Part shown: positions 34,596 through 42,947 of the stretch, piece by piece
Layout of the letters: each line of letters starts with the position of its first letter
Position numbering within the stretch: position 1 is the first letter of the stretch
Assembly (NCBI GenBank): GCA_944338165.1
Contig: CALVLN010000002.1
Location: forward strand, 1-64,000
Length of the DNA stretch: 64,000 bases
Reading direction: 5' to 3'
Source of the DNA: an uncultured Clostridia bacterium
GTDB lineage: Bacteria; Bacillota; Clostridia; Christensenellales; Borkfalkiaceae
Notes under the pieces: model-generated
What the model was told of the DNA's origin: nothing
Database searches by the model: none
The model's input: only the letters and a program-made list of their open reading frames with translations
Made by a program: the position numbers and the translations under genes

Positions 34596-37500
34596 TGTCT
34601 TTTCTCCTTTTTGGGTTTTACGAGCAGCCATACCCCGACGCCCCCGAGGCCGAGCACCAGAACCGCGCAAAATGCCGTCAGCCATTGCCAGGTATAGACG
34701 GTAACCCCCACGCGGACGGCGCTGCCGTCCGAGGCGCGCAGCCCGTTGATGCGGCTGCTCGACGCCTCGGCAAAGAGGATGTTCTTGGCGGCCTTCTGCA
34801 TGTAATAGATCGCCGCGTCGGAAGTATGATCTGCCCGCGGGAAGGCGTCCTGCGGGTACAGCCAGATATCGCCGCCTGCCCGCAGCCCCTGATTGAAGTT
34901 CATATATTCGTACCCGAACGTGCCCGCATAATCGGTGAGCGCCAACCCCTCCATGCCCCATTCGTTGCGCAGCACTTCCGTCACCAGCCCGTGATGACCG
35001 CCTGCCCACGTGGTGCCGATGCGGTTATACGAAGTCATCACCCCGTGCGCGCCGCCCAACGTCACGGCGAGGCGGAACGACTTCAGGTATACTTCGCGGA
35101 TGGTCTGCTCGTTCGCGTACGTGCAGAGGCCGTTATACGGATCGTCGTTGCAGAAATTGCCGCGGTCGCCGCGGTTGGTATCCTGATCGTTGAGGGCGAA
35201 ATGCTTGAGCTGCACATACACGCCGTGCGCCTGCGCCGCGCGCACCACCGCTGCCGCATACAGGCCGCCCAGCGTTCCGTCCTCGCTGTAATACTCGTAA
35301 TTTCGCCCGCCGAACGGCGTGCGATGCGTGTTCAGCGCGGGCGCGTACCAGCCGCGCACGTCCATCCAGAGCGCCTCTTCGGCGATGGCGTGCCCGAGGC
35401 GCTCCGCGAGCGCCACGTCAAAGGTCGCCGCCTGCACGGGATACCCGGGAAACAGCGTGCCGCCGTACAGCCCCATCGGGCAGTCGGAGGTGACGCTGCG
35501 TTTTTTGTTGATGGAATATACGGGCGCCGTCTGTGCCGTGCCGGAAGAGCAGAGCAGATAAAGCTCCTCCGCGCTCATGCAGGAAACGAGCTGCATCCAC
35601 TTCTCGTCGTCGTAACTGAGCGGAACGCCGTTTTCGTCCACCATATCGATAAAATTCAGCCCCGCGCCGCTCTCCGTGACCAGAGTGCCGATCTCGACCG
35701 CCTCCAGGGTGCGCGTCGTCTTGTTGTAGACGTAATCAACGGTATCGTCGTTGCGCCCCAGATGCGCGCGCTCACCGCGATCGAGGATCTGCGCCTTGGT
35801 CTTCTCATCCAGCGGCATGCGGGCATGCCCCGCGCGGCTGCCCTCCTCGCCGTAGACCTGAGGCCAGCTTCCCGTCCAGTCATCCCGCGTGAGCCCGTAC
35901 ACGGGCAGCGCGGAGGTATAACGTTCCGTCTCAAAGCGGTTGGTGACGGGATACCCCGTTACGCTGCTCGTATCGTATAATTCGTCCTCGGGGATCGCCA
36001 ACGTAAGGGCAAAGCGCGCGTCTCCGCCTCCCGTCAGCTTATCTTCGTCGAACGAGGCCGTGCCTTCTTCCCGCAGGCGGGCGATAACGTTCTCCGTGGC
36101 CTCGTGCGCATTGCGGGCCGCCGTCACCGCATACGTGCCCGCCTCGAGGAGATAGGTCTTGTGCCCGTACGTATCGTAACTTGCCAGCGCCTCGCGGGGA
36201 AATTCGATGGTGACCGTCTCCTCCGCCCCCGCGGCGAGCGGCTGCGTCTTGGCATACCCCACCAGTTCGACCGCCGCCTTTTCGACATGCGTTTCGCGGT
36301 CGTACTCCGTATACGGCTTGTATGCGTACAGCTGCACCGTCTCGCGCCCCGTGCGGCCGCCCGCGTTCTTCACCGTCACCCGCGCCGTGACCGTCTCCCC
36401 CTCGGCGGAAAGTGAAAACCCGAGCCAGTCGAACTGCGTATAAGAGAGCCCGTATCCGAAAGGATACACGACTTCTTCCGCGTAATCGAACGCGCCCGAG
36501 CGCGGCATGTCCGCAGCGACGTCGAAATAGCGCGTCTCATAATAGCGGTATCCCGAATAGATATTCTCGCCGTACCAGACGTACGCCGCCGTCGTCTCGG
36601 AGCCGTGTTCCGTATAGCGGTTGTCGCCGAAATTCTGCATCGCAGGCGAACTCATGAGATCGCGCGCGTACGTATCGGGAAGCCGCCCCGCCGGTTCGCG
36701 CTCGCCCGTCAGGATCTCCGCGACCGCCGTCGCGCCGTACGCGCCGCTGCCGCCCATCCAGAGCGCCGCATCGATCCCGTACGTCCCGTCCTTGAGAAAG
36801 CCGAGTTCAAAGGCGTTGTGCGTGTTCAAAAGCAGGATGACCTTGGAAAAGCCGCCAGCCGCCACCTCGGCAAGCAGCCCCTCTTCCTCGTCGGTCAATT
36901 CCAGATAATGCTTGTCGTCCGCCTCGTAAAATGCGGACATGGTATCGGGAAGATCCTGTCCCTCCCCCGCGCTGCGCCCGATGACGACGAGCGCCGCATC
37001 GGAAAACGACGCATAGCTTGCACGCACCTGCGCGTACTCGTCGCGCGGGATCTCGTTGATGGAATAACCGTATTCCCGCGTGCCCTGCTTCCCGAAGTAT
37101 GCGCCGTTCATATCCGTCCCCTTGCCGCGGCGGAACCCCTCGCGCTGCTTTTCCAAATAAAAATCGTGCAGCCGCTCGTTGACGGAAAACCCCGCCGCCG
37201 AAAGCGCCTCGTAAAGGCCTACCACGCTGCCGCGGCTGCCCTCGCCGGAACCCGTGCCGCCGACGGAAAGATTGACGCTCGCCGTGCCGAACACGGAGAT
37301 CCGGCGCTCCTCCGGCAAAAGCGGCAATGCGCCGTCGTTTTCCAGCAGCACCGTCCCTTCCGCCTGGATCTCTTCCGCAAGTTCGCGCGATATGGAAAGC
37401 GCTTCTTCAAAGGAAGCGCTGTCCCGCTTGTAATATTCGATCGTGCCCGCGTAATTTTCCCGATCCCAGCCCCAGGACATCGTCGTCCGCGTGACGGCGT

Positions 37501-37609
37501 TCGCCACGATGGGCAGAAAAATACAGGTGATCAGCGCTGCCGCAAGCAGCAGCGAAACGGCGGCTATGCAGACGGCGCCCGCCGTACGCGCTCTCGAAAG
37601 ACCTTTCAT
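34592..37609 (-). CDS. GH3-family glycosidase, circularly permuted and membrane-tethered (1005 aa)
   Basis: This is a glycoside hydrolase family 3 enzyme, probably a beta-glucosidase or beta-xylosidase type. The domain order is permuted: the alpha/beta sandwich is first (ISRELAEEIQAEGTVLLEND, residues ~70-390), then a fibronectin-III-like part (VTVKNAGGRTGRETVQLYAY), then the TIM barrel (residues ~640-950) with the nucleophile Asp in GLALTDYAGTFG. Permuted GH3 enzymes are known in some Clostridia. Residues ~10-37 are a hydrophobic anchor and residues ~965-995 (LTAFCAVLVLGLGGVGVWLL) a second one, so both ends should sit in the membrane. The promoter places the TSS on the ATG (see promoter entry). 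The substrate is not determined. Confidence 0.88.
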   Translation of the reverse strand: MKGLSRARTAGAVCIAAVSLLLAAALITCIFLPIVANAVTRTTMSWGWDRENYAGTIEYYKRDSASFEEALSISRELAEEIQAEGTVLLENDGALPLLPEERRISVFGTASVNLSVGGTGSGEGSRGSVVGLYEALSAAGFSVNERLHDFYLEKQREGFRRGKGTDMNGAYFGKQGTREYGYSINEIPRDEYAQVRASYASFSDAALVVIGRSAGEGQDLPDTMSAFYEADDKHYLELTDEEEGLLAEVAAGGFSKVILLLNTHNAFELGFLKDGTYGIDAALWMGGSGAYGATAVAEILTGEREPAGRLPDTYARDLMSSPAMQNFGDNRYTEHGSETTAAYVWYGENIYSGYRYYETRYFDVAADMPRSGAFDYAEEVVYPFGYGLSYTQFDWLGFSLSAEGETVTARVTVKNAGGRTGRETVQLYAYKPYTEYDRETHVEKAAVELVGYAKTQPLAAGAEETVTIEFPREALASYDTYGHKTYLLEAGTYAVTAARNAHEATENVIARLREEGTASFDEDKLTGGGDARFALTLAIPEDELYDTSSVTGYPVTNRFETERYTSALPVYGLTRDDWTGSWPQVYGEEGSRAGHARMPLDEKTKAQILDRGERAHLGRNDDTVDYVYNKTTRTLEAVEIGTLVTESGAGLNFIDMVDENGVPLSYDDEKWMQLVSCMSAEELYLLCSSGTAQTAPVYSINKKRSVTSDCPMGLYGGTLFPGYPVQAATFDVALAERLGHAIAEEALWMDVRGWYAPALNTHRTPFGGRNYEYYSEDGTLGGLYAAAVVRAAQAHGVYVQLKHFALNDQDTNRGDRGNFCNDDPYNGLCTYANEQTIREVYLKSFRLAVTLGGAHGVMTSYNRIGTTWAGGHHGLVTEVLRNEWGMEGLALTDYAGTFGYEYMNFNQGLRAGGDIWLYPQDAFPRADHTSDAAIYYMQKAAKNILFAEASSSRINGLRASDGSAVRVGVTVYTWQWLTAFCAVLVLGLGGVGVWLLVKPKKEKRQ

Positions 37610-37615
37610 GCCATC

Positions 37616-37644
37616 ATTGTATCACATCCGTCTCCCTTTTTCAA
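37616..37644 (-). promoter_or_regulatory. Promoter of the GH3 operon, leaderless
   Basis: On the minus strand TTGAAA and TACAAT have a 17-base spacer. Only six bases separate the -10 box from the ATG, so transcription should start at or next to the A of the start codon. There is no Shine-Dalgarno sequence. The -35 box overlaps the stop codon of the upstream acylase gene. Confidence 0.7.
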
Positions 37645-38636
37645 GCCCCGGACGCATTCTCTTCCTCAAAAACGTCCTCTTCCTCGCGCAGAGGAAATAC
37701 GAGCAGCGCCTTCCCCGAACGGCGCGCCTCGGTGAGCGCGATCTTCGTCAGGCGTCCGTTGCCGTACGTGCGGTAATAATAGGCGCATTCCGGCACGGAA
37801 AAACAGCAGGCGTACAGCGTGATCTCGTCGCGTCCCTCCCCCGTGCGCACGCTGCCGCGCGGCATCGCCACCGTGCCGAGCACGTGAAAGGTCTGTCCCA
37901 CGCACGACCGCGGGTCGGACGCACACGCGCTGTTTGTAAGGGCGAACGCCGCCCGGACGAAGCGGGATGCGGGCGAAGCGTCGCCCGGAAGGCCGATCGC
38001 ACCCGCCCCCTCCCCGAACGGCCGCAGACCGGCCGCGAACGTGCCGCCCTGCGGGGCGGACGGCGAGAGCGCGAGGTATTGGCGCACGTTCTCGCGATGG
38101 AAGGGAAACCCCGGCTCATTGGTGAGCACGCGAAATCCGTCCTCGTACACCGCGAGCCCCTCCTTGGTCCATTCCGCGGCAAACGCGCCCGTTGCGTCGG
38201 CGAGGAAAAAATGCAGCGGCGCCACGGGCAGATCCTCCCGGAAGGGAACGGCAGCAAGATCCACGCGGGAAAGCAGGCGGAGCGCCTCCGCACAGTCGCG
38301 GCAGCCGCCAAGAAGATACGGGATGAGCTCGTACGGGGCAAGCGTGACGCGTCCCTCCGCCGCATGCCCGGGCGGAAAATAGCTTGCGCTCTGCGGAAAA
38401 TACAGCCCCGCCATGCACAGCCCGCATTCGTTCGCCGCCTCGGCATACAGCGGAACGCCGTCTGTTACGGACGCCATGCCGATCAGCGCATAGGAAAGCG
38501 GCTGCGCCGCCCTGCAGCGGTAGGGAAACGCATACCCCCGCGGCGCTATGACGACCTTCTGCCCGAAGGGACGGTCGATATCCATGTTCCGCCCGAAATA
38601 CAATCCCTCCCGATAAAACGCGACCGCCGTACACAT
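37641..38636 (-). CDS. Choloylglycine hydrolase / penicillin V acylase family enzyme
   Basis: This is an N-terminal nucleophile hydrolase that cleaves amide bonds of bile salts or related N-acyl compounds. The start MCTAVAF was chosen because Cys2 must become the N-terminal nucleophile, and AAAGGAGGGG precedes it. R16, N17 and D19 (FGRNMDI), VLTNEPGF with its Asn, LPGDASPASRFVRAAF and the C-terminal PRGSVR are family sites. It has 331 residues, the normal length. After AGL the residue is Tyr (AGLYFP), where many bile salt hydrolases have Asn, so the acyl specificity may lean toward other substrates. There is no signal peptide; it is likely cytosolic. It is divergent from a small XRE regulator. 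Confidence 0.85.
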   Translation of the reverse strand: MCTAVAFYREGLYFGRNMDIDRPFGQKVVIAPRGYAFPYRCRAAQPLSYALIGMASVTDGVPLYAEAANECGLCMAGLYFPQSASYFPPGHAAEGRVTLAPYELIPYLLGGCRDCAEALRLLSRVDLAAVPFREDLPVAPLHFFLADATGAFAAEWTKEGLAVYEDGFRVLTNEPGFPFHRENVRQYLALSPSAPQGGTFAAGLRPFGEGAGAIGLPGDASPASRFVRAAFALTNSACASDPRSCVGQTFHVLGTVAMPRGSVRTGEGRDEITLYACCFSVPECAYYYRTYGNGRLTKIALTEARRSGKALLVFPLREEEDVFEEENASGA

Positions 38637-38711
38637 AGTCCCCTCCTTTCCCACGATGATACCCCTTCCGGGGAACTTCCATACCGCCCGAATTTATATC
38701 TTTTTTGCAAA

Positions 38712-38740
38712 ACAGCCTGTACCATGTCCGTACAGGCTGT
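38712..38740. promoter_or_regulatory. Perfect inverted repeat between acylase and XRE genes
   Basis: ACAGCCTGTAC and GTACAGGCTGT are a perfect 11-bp inverted repeat with a 7-base centre, in the divergent intergenic region. CTTTTATTTTTT follows on the plus strand, so it could end an RNA. No gene needs a terminator here on that strand, so an operator for the adjacent XRE protein is equally possible. Confidence 0.45.
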
Positions 38741-38864
38741 CTTTTATTTTTTCCGCTGCGAGGCGCATTCTCCCTGCGGACGCGCGGCATGCTATGTCCA
38801 ACGGGCAAAAACCGCCCAAAAGTTGCCCAAAAGGCATAGAATGAAAAGAAAAAGGAGCGTTTTT

Positions 38865-39074
38865 ATGGTCACACTCGAACAAATCAGGCAGCGCCTTTGC
38901 GAGAGCATCCGTACAAGCGGCTATTCCCAGACGAAGATCGCGGAGCTCGTCCGCGTCTCTCCGTCGACGATCTCTCACTACATGCGCGGCGACAAGCTCC
39001 CCGCGCTTGACACGCTTGCAAATTTATGCCGCGTGCTCGACGTTTCTCCCGCCTATATCCTCTGCTTTGAATGA
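38865..39074 (+). CDS. Small XRE/Cro-family helix-turn-helix regulator (69 aa)
   Basis: The start MVTLEQIRQRLCESIR is set by AAAGGAGC upstream; an ATG 24 bases earlier lacks a site. Residues ~12-62 form a lambda-repressor-like HTH: GYSQTKIAELVRVSPSTISHYMRGDKLP is the helix-turn-helix, read here as TKIAELVRVSPSTISHYM plus flanks, and ALDTLANLCRVLDV the following helices. At 69 residues it is only the DNA-binding domain. It is divergent from the acylase gene and may regulate it or itself. Confidence 0.85.
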   Translation: MVTLEQIRQRLCESIRTSGYSQTKIAELVRVSPSTISHYMRGDKLPALDTLANLCRVLDVSPAYILCFE

Positions 39075-39103
39075 CGGCATACGGCATGGCCATGTCTGCA
39101 ATA

Positions 39104-39150
39104 AACATGTGCGGGCAGCGGAAATCTTCCGCTGCCCGCACATGTTGTTT
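39104..39150. terminator. Strong bidirectional terminator
   Basis: A perfect 20-bp stem (AACATGTGCGGGCAGCGGAA and its complement) closes on a 3-base loop and is followed by GTTTT. It separates the XRE gene from the convergent smsB gene. Confidence 0.88.
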
Positions 39151-40071
39151 TCAGCTTAAAAATCCCTTGATGATCTGCTCTTCCGCCTCCTGTTCGGAAA
39201 GCCCGAGCGTCATAAGTTTCAGAAGCTGTTCGCCCGCGATCTTGCCGATCGCCGCCTCGTGGATGAGTTCGGCGTCGACGTTGTTGGCGCTGAGCTCCGG
39301 CACGGCCGTGACGCGCGCCGCGTCCATGATGATGGCGTCGCATTCGGTGTGTCCCTTGCAGCGGCCGTTGCCGTTGATGCGGGAGATAAACTCCTGATAG
39401 GAAGTCTGCGCCGCCACGGAGCGGGAAACGACGTCCGCCGACGAGCCGTCGCCGTTCAGGTCGACGGAAAAATCCGTCTTGGCAAACTGCTTGCCGTGGG
39501 TATAGATCTTCTCGCGGATGACGAGGGTCGCCCCCGCTTTGAGTTCGGCGCGCGTCACGCGCTCCGTCGAGTCGATGCCCTTGATCTGCGTCGTCTCCAT
39601 CTCCATCTGCGCACCCTCCTCCATCAGGATCTGCGTGGTGGGATTCATGACGTTTTCGCCGTTGCCGTCGCCCTCGCCGTAATGCTTTTCCACATAGCGG
39701 ACGCGCGCGTTCCTGCCGATGTGGAAGGTGTGCACGCCGCTGTGTTCCGACTGCTGCTTGCCGCAGTTATGGATGCCGCAGCCCGCAATGATGAGCACGT
39801 CGGCATCCTCGCCGATGTAAAAATCGTTATAGACGGTATCCTGCAGGCCGGATCTGGTGATGACGACGGGGATATGCACGCTCTCGCGCTTCGTCCCCGG
39901 CTTTACGATGATGTCGATGCCGGGGTTTCCGTCGCTGCGCTCGGCGATCTCGATGTTCGCCGTGCTGCGCCTGCCCTCGCCGGCGCCGTCCTTACGGATG
40001 TTATACGCCCCTTCGGGGATCTTGTGCAGGTCTGCCACCTGCAAGAGAAGCATCTTTTCAATCTCGTCCAT
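39151..40071 (-). CDS. SufB/SufD-family Fe-S scaffold (SMS system SmsB)
   Basis: This is the scaffold part of a minimal two-gene SUF-like system. The protein has 306 residues, shorter than SufB (~470). The beta-helical SufB/D core runs through YIGEDADVLIIAGCGIHNCG, ARVRYVEKHYGEGDG and ELKAGATLVIREKI, and the C-terminal HTECDAIIMDAARV and IHEAAIGKIAGEQLLKL match the SufB end that carries the functional Cys and Glu. It overlaps the ATPase gene by 14 bases. No SufS, SufU or SufD gene is nearby, as expected for SMS. Confidence 0.85.
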   Translation of the reverse strand: MDEIEKMLLLQVADLHKIPEGAYNIRKDGAGEGRRSTANIEIAERSDGNPGIDIIVKPGTKRESVHIPVVITRSGLQDTVYNDFYIGEDADVLIIAGCGIHNCGKQQSEHSGVHTFHIGRNARVRYVEKHYGEGDGNGENVMNPTTQILMEEGAQMEMETTQIKGIDSTERVTRAELKAGATLVIREKIYTHGKQFAKTDFSVDLNGDGSSADVVSRSVAAQTSYQEFISRINGNGRCKGHTECDAIIMDAARVTAVPELSANNVDAELIHEAAIGKIAGEQLLKLMTLGLSEQEAEEQIIKGFLS

Positions 40072-40798
40072 TGGCTTCCTCCATCTTGTCCGTCAGCGCG
40101 CGGCAGGCGCTGCTGCCGAGAATGTGCGGCAATACTTCCTCCCGCGCGCCTTCCCGGTCCACTCTCCCCCCCGCGATGACGACGATCTTGTCCGCAATGT
40201 TGAGGATGCGTTCCTGATGGGAAATGATGAGGATGCTCCCCTGCACCTTCCGGTACATCTTCTCAAATACGGCAATGAGGTTCTGAAAACTCCACAGATC
40301 GATCCCCGCTTCCGGCTCGTCGAACACGGAAAATCTGGTGCCGCGGGCGAGGATGGTGGCGATCTCGATCCGCTTGAGTTCGCCGCCCGAAAGCGACGCG
40401 TCTACTTCGCGGTCGATATAGTCGCGCGCGCACAGACCGACTTCGGAAAGGTACGAGCACGCCTCGTTCATGCCGATCTTTTTGCCCGCCGCAAGGGATA
40501 CGAGGTCTTTGACCGTGATCCCCTTGAAGCGGACGGGCTGCTGAAAGGCAAAGGAAATGCCCCTGCGCGCGCGTTCGGTGACGGACAGCTGCGTGACGTC
40601 CTCGCCGTCAAACAAAATTTTCCCCGACGTGGGCGTCAGGATGCCCGCAATGAGTTTGGCAAGCGTGCTCTTGCCGCTGCCGTTGGGCCCCGTTATCGCC
40701 ACAAACCGTTCGCCGATCTTCAGCGACACGTCGTTGAGGATGATCTTTTCTTCCCCTCCGTTTTTCACGGAGAAGCAAACGTTCTGTAATTCCAGCAT
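40058..40798 (-). CDS. SufC-type ABC ATPase (SMS system SmsC)
   Basis: This soluble ABC ATPase drives Fe-S assembly on the SufB-type scaffold. Walker A is GPNGSGKST, Q-loop FAFQQPVRFKGI, signature LSGGELKR, Walker B FSVFDEPEAGIDL and switch ISHQERIL. The E-A-G-I-D-L after Walker B is typical of SufC rather than of transporters. It has 246 residues, the normal length. AAAGGAGC precedes the ATG. It is first in the two-gene smsC-smsB unit. Confidence 0.9.
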   Translation of the reverse strand: MLELQNVCFSVKNGGEEKIILNDVSLKIGERFVAITGPNGSGKSTLAKLIAGILTPTSGKILFDGEDVTQLSVTERARRGISFAFQQPVRFKGITVKDLVSLAAGKKIGMNEACSYLSEVGLCARDYIDREVDASLSGGELKRIEIATILARGTRFSVFDEPEAGIDLWSFQNLIAVFEKMYRKVQGSILIISHQERILNIADKIVVIAGGRVDREGAREEVLPHILGSSACRALTDKMEEANGRD

Positions 40799-40821
40799 AA
40801 AAAGCTCCTTTTCCGCGCATT

Positions 40822-40830
40822 ATTATAGCA
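40822..40830 (-). promoter_or_regulatory. Extended -10 promoter of smsC-smsB
   Basis: On the minus strand TGCTATAAT forms an extended -10 element about 24 bases upstream of the smsC start. No -35 box with a 17-base spacer is clear. Confidence 0.6.
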
Positions 40831-40929
40831 CATTCCGCCACAAAAATACAAGGATTTCCGCCCCTCTTTTTTTACGCGGCCCGTGCGCCCCGCACGCGGA
40901 AACGGCAATATTTTCCATCCGAAAAAACA

Positions 40930-40956
40930 AAACAAATGTTTGACAAACATTCGTTT
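40930..40956. promoter_or_regulatory. Two tandem SOS-box-like operators
   Basis: AAACAAATGTTT and AAACATTCGTTT lie in tandem, 15 bases apart start to start. Both have the AAAC-N4-GTTT layout, one step from the Bacillota LexA consensus GAAC-N4-GTTC. They cover the -35 box and spacer of the radical SAM promoter, a position suited to repression. The downstream genes are predicted DNA repair genes. The regulator is inferred, not shown. Confidence 0.55.
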
Positions 40957-40968
40957 GCGTGATATACT
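40940..40968 (+). promoter_or_regulatory. Promoter of the radical SAM pair, leaderless
   Basis: TTGACA and TATACT are 17 bases apart, and only six bases separate the -10 box from the ATG. Transcription should start at the start codon, and no ribosome binding site is present. Confidence 0.75.
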
Positions 40969-40974
40969 GAAAGC

Positions 40975-42225
40975 ATGATCACGGCAGAGAAACTCAAGAT
41001 CTTAACGGAAGGCGCAAAATACGACGTATCCTGCGCCTCCTCGGGCAGCGCGCGCAAAAACGTGCCGGGCGGCATCGGCAACGGTTCCGCCGCGGGATGC
41101 TGCCATTCCTTCACGCCGGACGGGCGCTGCGTTTCGCTGCTCAAGATCCTTTTGAGCAACGACTGCCTGTACGCCTGCAAATACTGCCCCAACCGCTGCG
41201 ACCGCGACGTGCCGCGGGCAACGGCGACGCCCGATGAGATCTGCGAGCTCACCGTAAACCTCTACAAACGCAATTATATCGAAGGGCTCTTTCTCTCCTC
41301 GGCCGTATTCGTTTCGCCGGATCATACCATGGAACAGCTCCTGCTCACCGTAAAAAAGCTGCGCACGGAGTATAAGTTTCACGGATACGTCCACGTCAAG
41401 GGCATCCCGCGGGCAGATCTGGCGCTCGCGCGGGAGGCGGCAAGCTATGCCGACCGGATGAGCTACAACATCGAGCTCCCCTCCGAACACAGCCTGAAGC
41501 TGCTGGCGCCGCAAAAATCAAGGGAGAGCCTGCTCGTCCCCATCCGCACCCTGGCGGCGGACAAGGTCCGCTTCCGCGCCGAACGGCACCCGGGGCTTTT
41601 CCTGCCTGCGGGGCAGACGACGCAGCTGATCGTGGGCGCCTCGCCCGAGGCCGACGGGCGCATCCTGCGCCTTTCGCAGGCGCTCTACCGCAAGACAGGC
41701 CTGAAACGCGTCTACTATTCCGCCTACGTGCCCGTCATCCGCGATCCCCTCCTGCCCGATACGGGAACGGCGCAGCTGCGCGAACACAGGCTGTACCAGG
41801 CAGACTGGCTGCTGCGCTATTACGGGTTTTCGGCGGAAGAACTGCTGCCCGAAGACGGGAATCTCTCCGAATCACTTGATCCGAAGTGCGACTGGGCGCT
41901 GCGCAACATCGCGCTCTTTCCCGTGGAAGTCAACCGCGCGCCGCTTGAACTTTTGCTGCGCGTGCCGGGCATCGGCGCCCGCAGCGCCTATAAGATCACG
42001 GAGGCGCGCAGGTTCACCTCGCTCACCTTCTCGGATCTCAAAAAAATGCGCGTGGTATTGAAGCGCGCCAGACATTTCATCACCTGCGGCGGGAAGTTTT
42101 ACGGGGAGCGGCGGCTGCATGCCGTGCGCGGCCTGCTCGCCGCGGGCGAACGCGCGGCGAACTGCGAGCAGCTCTCCCTCTTTTCGGGCGAGACCGCCCT
42201 GTCCGCGCTGACGGGGGAATTATGA
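40975..42225 (+). CDS. Radical SAM protein linked to DNA repair/modification (TIGR03916-like)
   Basis: The 4Fe-4S/SAM motif C-x3-C-x2-C is in SNDCLYACKYCPNRC, near residue 65. The N-terminal EGAKYDVSCASSGSAR and GCCHSFTPDGRCVSLLK and the C-terminal helix-hairpin-helix LLRVPGIGARSAYKITEARR (residues ~325-345) are typical of the radical SAM family that is always paired with a DUF4130-like protein or uracil-DNA-glycosylase fusion. It has 416 residues. The stop overlaps the next gene by 4 bases. The chemistry is unknown; a DNA repair role is inferred from its partner and its HhH domain. Confidence 0.88.
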   Translation: MITAEKLKILTEGAKYDVSCASSGSARKNVPGGIGNGSAAGCCHSFTPDGRCVSLLKILLSNDCLYACKYCPNRCDRDVPRATATPDEICELTVNLYKRNYIEGLFLSSAVFVSPDHTMEQLLLTVKKLRTEYKFHGYVHVKGIPRADLALAREAASYADRMSYNIELPSEHSLKLLAPQKSRESLLVPIRTLAADKVRFRAERHPGLFLPAGQTTQLIVGASPEADGRILRLSQALYRKTGLKRVYYSAYVPVIRDPLLPDTGTAQLREHRLYQADWLLRYYGFSAEELLPEDGNLSESLDPKCDWALRNIALFPVEVNRAPLELLLRVPGIGARSAYKITEARRFTSLTFSDLKKMRVVLKRARHFITCGGKFYGERRLHAVRGLLAAGERAANCEQLSLFSGETALSALTGEL

Positions 42226-42947
42226 TCTATTTTTTCGACGGCTCCGAAGAAGGCTTTCTTTCCGCCTTTCCCGTCGCCTTCCGCGACGAAGCGGCAACGG
42301 TGACTTCACGCAACGCGCAAATGACGCTGGGGCAGACGTGCACCTTCGTCCCCACCGACCATGTCCGCGCCGAACGTGCCAGGCAGCGCCTCCTCTCCTT
42401 TGACGGGAAGTGCATGTCCGACCTGAATTTTTTGCTGCGCAGCGGCGATGCGGCGGCGGAAAACGCGGCCTTCCGCTATTTCAGGCTGCTCGCACGCAAA
42501 AAAAGCCCCGTCCGCAGGATGCTCGCGGACGGGGACGTGATCGCCGCGACGGAATGCATCCGCCGCGTGACGTATGAAGTGCACCGCATGCACGGGTTTT
42601 TGCGCTTTATGGAAAGCGCGAGCGGCGCGCTGTATGCGCCCGTCTCGCCCGATCATGACATCGTCGACCTGCTCGTGCCCCATTTCCGCGCGCGGCTTTC
42701 CAAGATCCCCTTCGTCATCCACGACGTGGGCAGGAAAAAAGCGGCGGTCTGCGACGGAACGCATACCTTCTGCGTCCCGCTCGAAAAGGCGGACGTGGTG
42801 CTTTCCGCAGACGAGGCGGGCTGGCAGGCGCTGTGGAAACAATACTACGCGGACGTGGATATTCCCGAGCGCAGGCGCATCCGGCAGATGCGCGGATATC
42901 TGCCCGTGCGCTACTGGAAATTCCTGCCCGAAAAGCAGGGCGATTAA
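42222..42947 (+). CDS. Probable DNA metabolism protein, radical SAM partner (TIGR03915/DUF4130-like)
   Basis: It has 241 residues beginning MIYFFDGSEEGFLSAFPVAF. The SRNAQMTLGQ..., FRYFRLLARKKSPVRRMLAD and YEVHRMHGFLRFMES segments and the C-terminal RRIRQMRGYLPVRYWKFLPE match the family that accompanies the preceding radical SAM protein. In some bacteria this domain is fused to a uracil-DNA glycosylase; no such domain is present here. It overlaps the upstream gene by 4 bases and its stop overlaps the convergent ferritin-like gene stop by 4 bases. Confidence 0.82.
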   Translation: MIYFFDGSEEGFLSAFPVAFRDEAATVTSRNAQMTLGQTCTFVPTDHVRAERARQRLLSFDGKCMSDLNFLLRSGDAAAENAAFRYFRLLARKKSPVRRMLADGDVIAATECIRRVTYEVHRMHGFLRFMESASGALYAPVSPDHDIVDLLVPHFRARLSKIPFVIHDVGRKKAAVCDGTHTFCVPLEKADVVLSADEAGWQALWKQYYADVDIPERRRIRQMRGYLPVRYWKFLPEKQGD

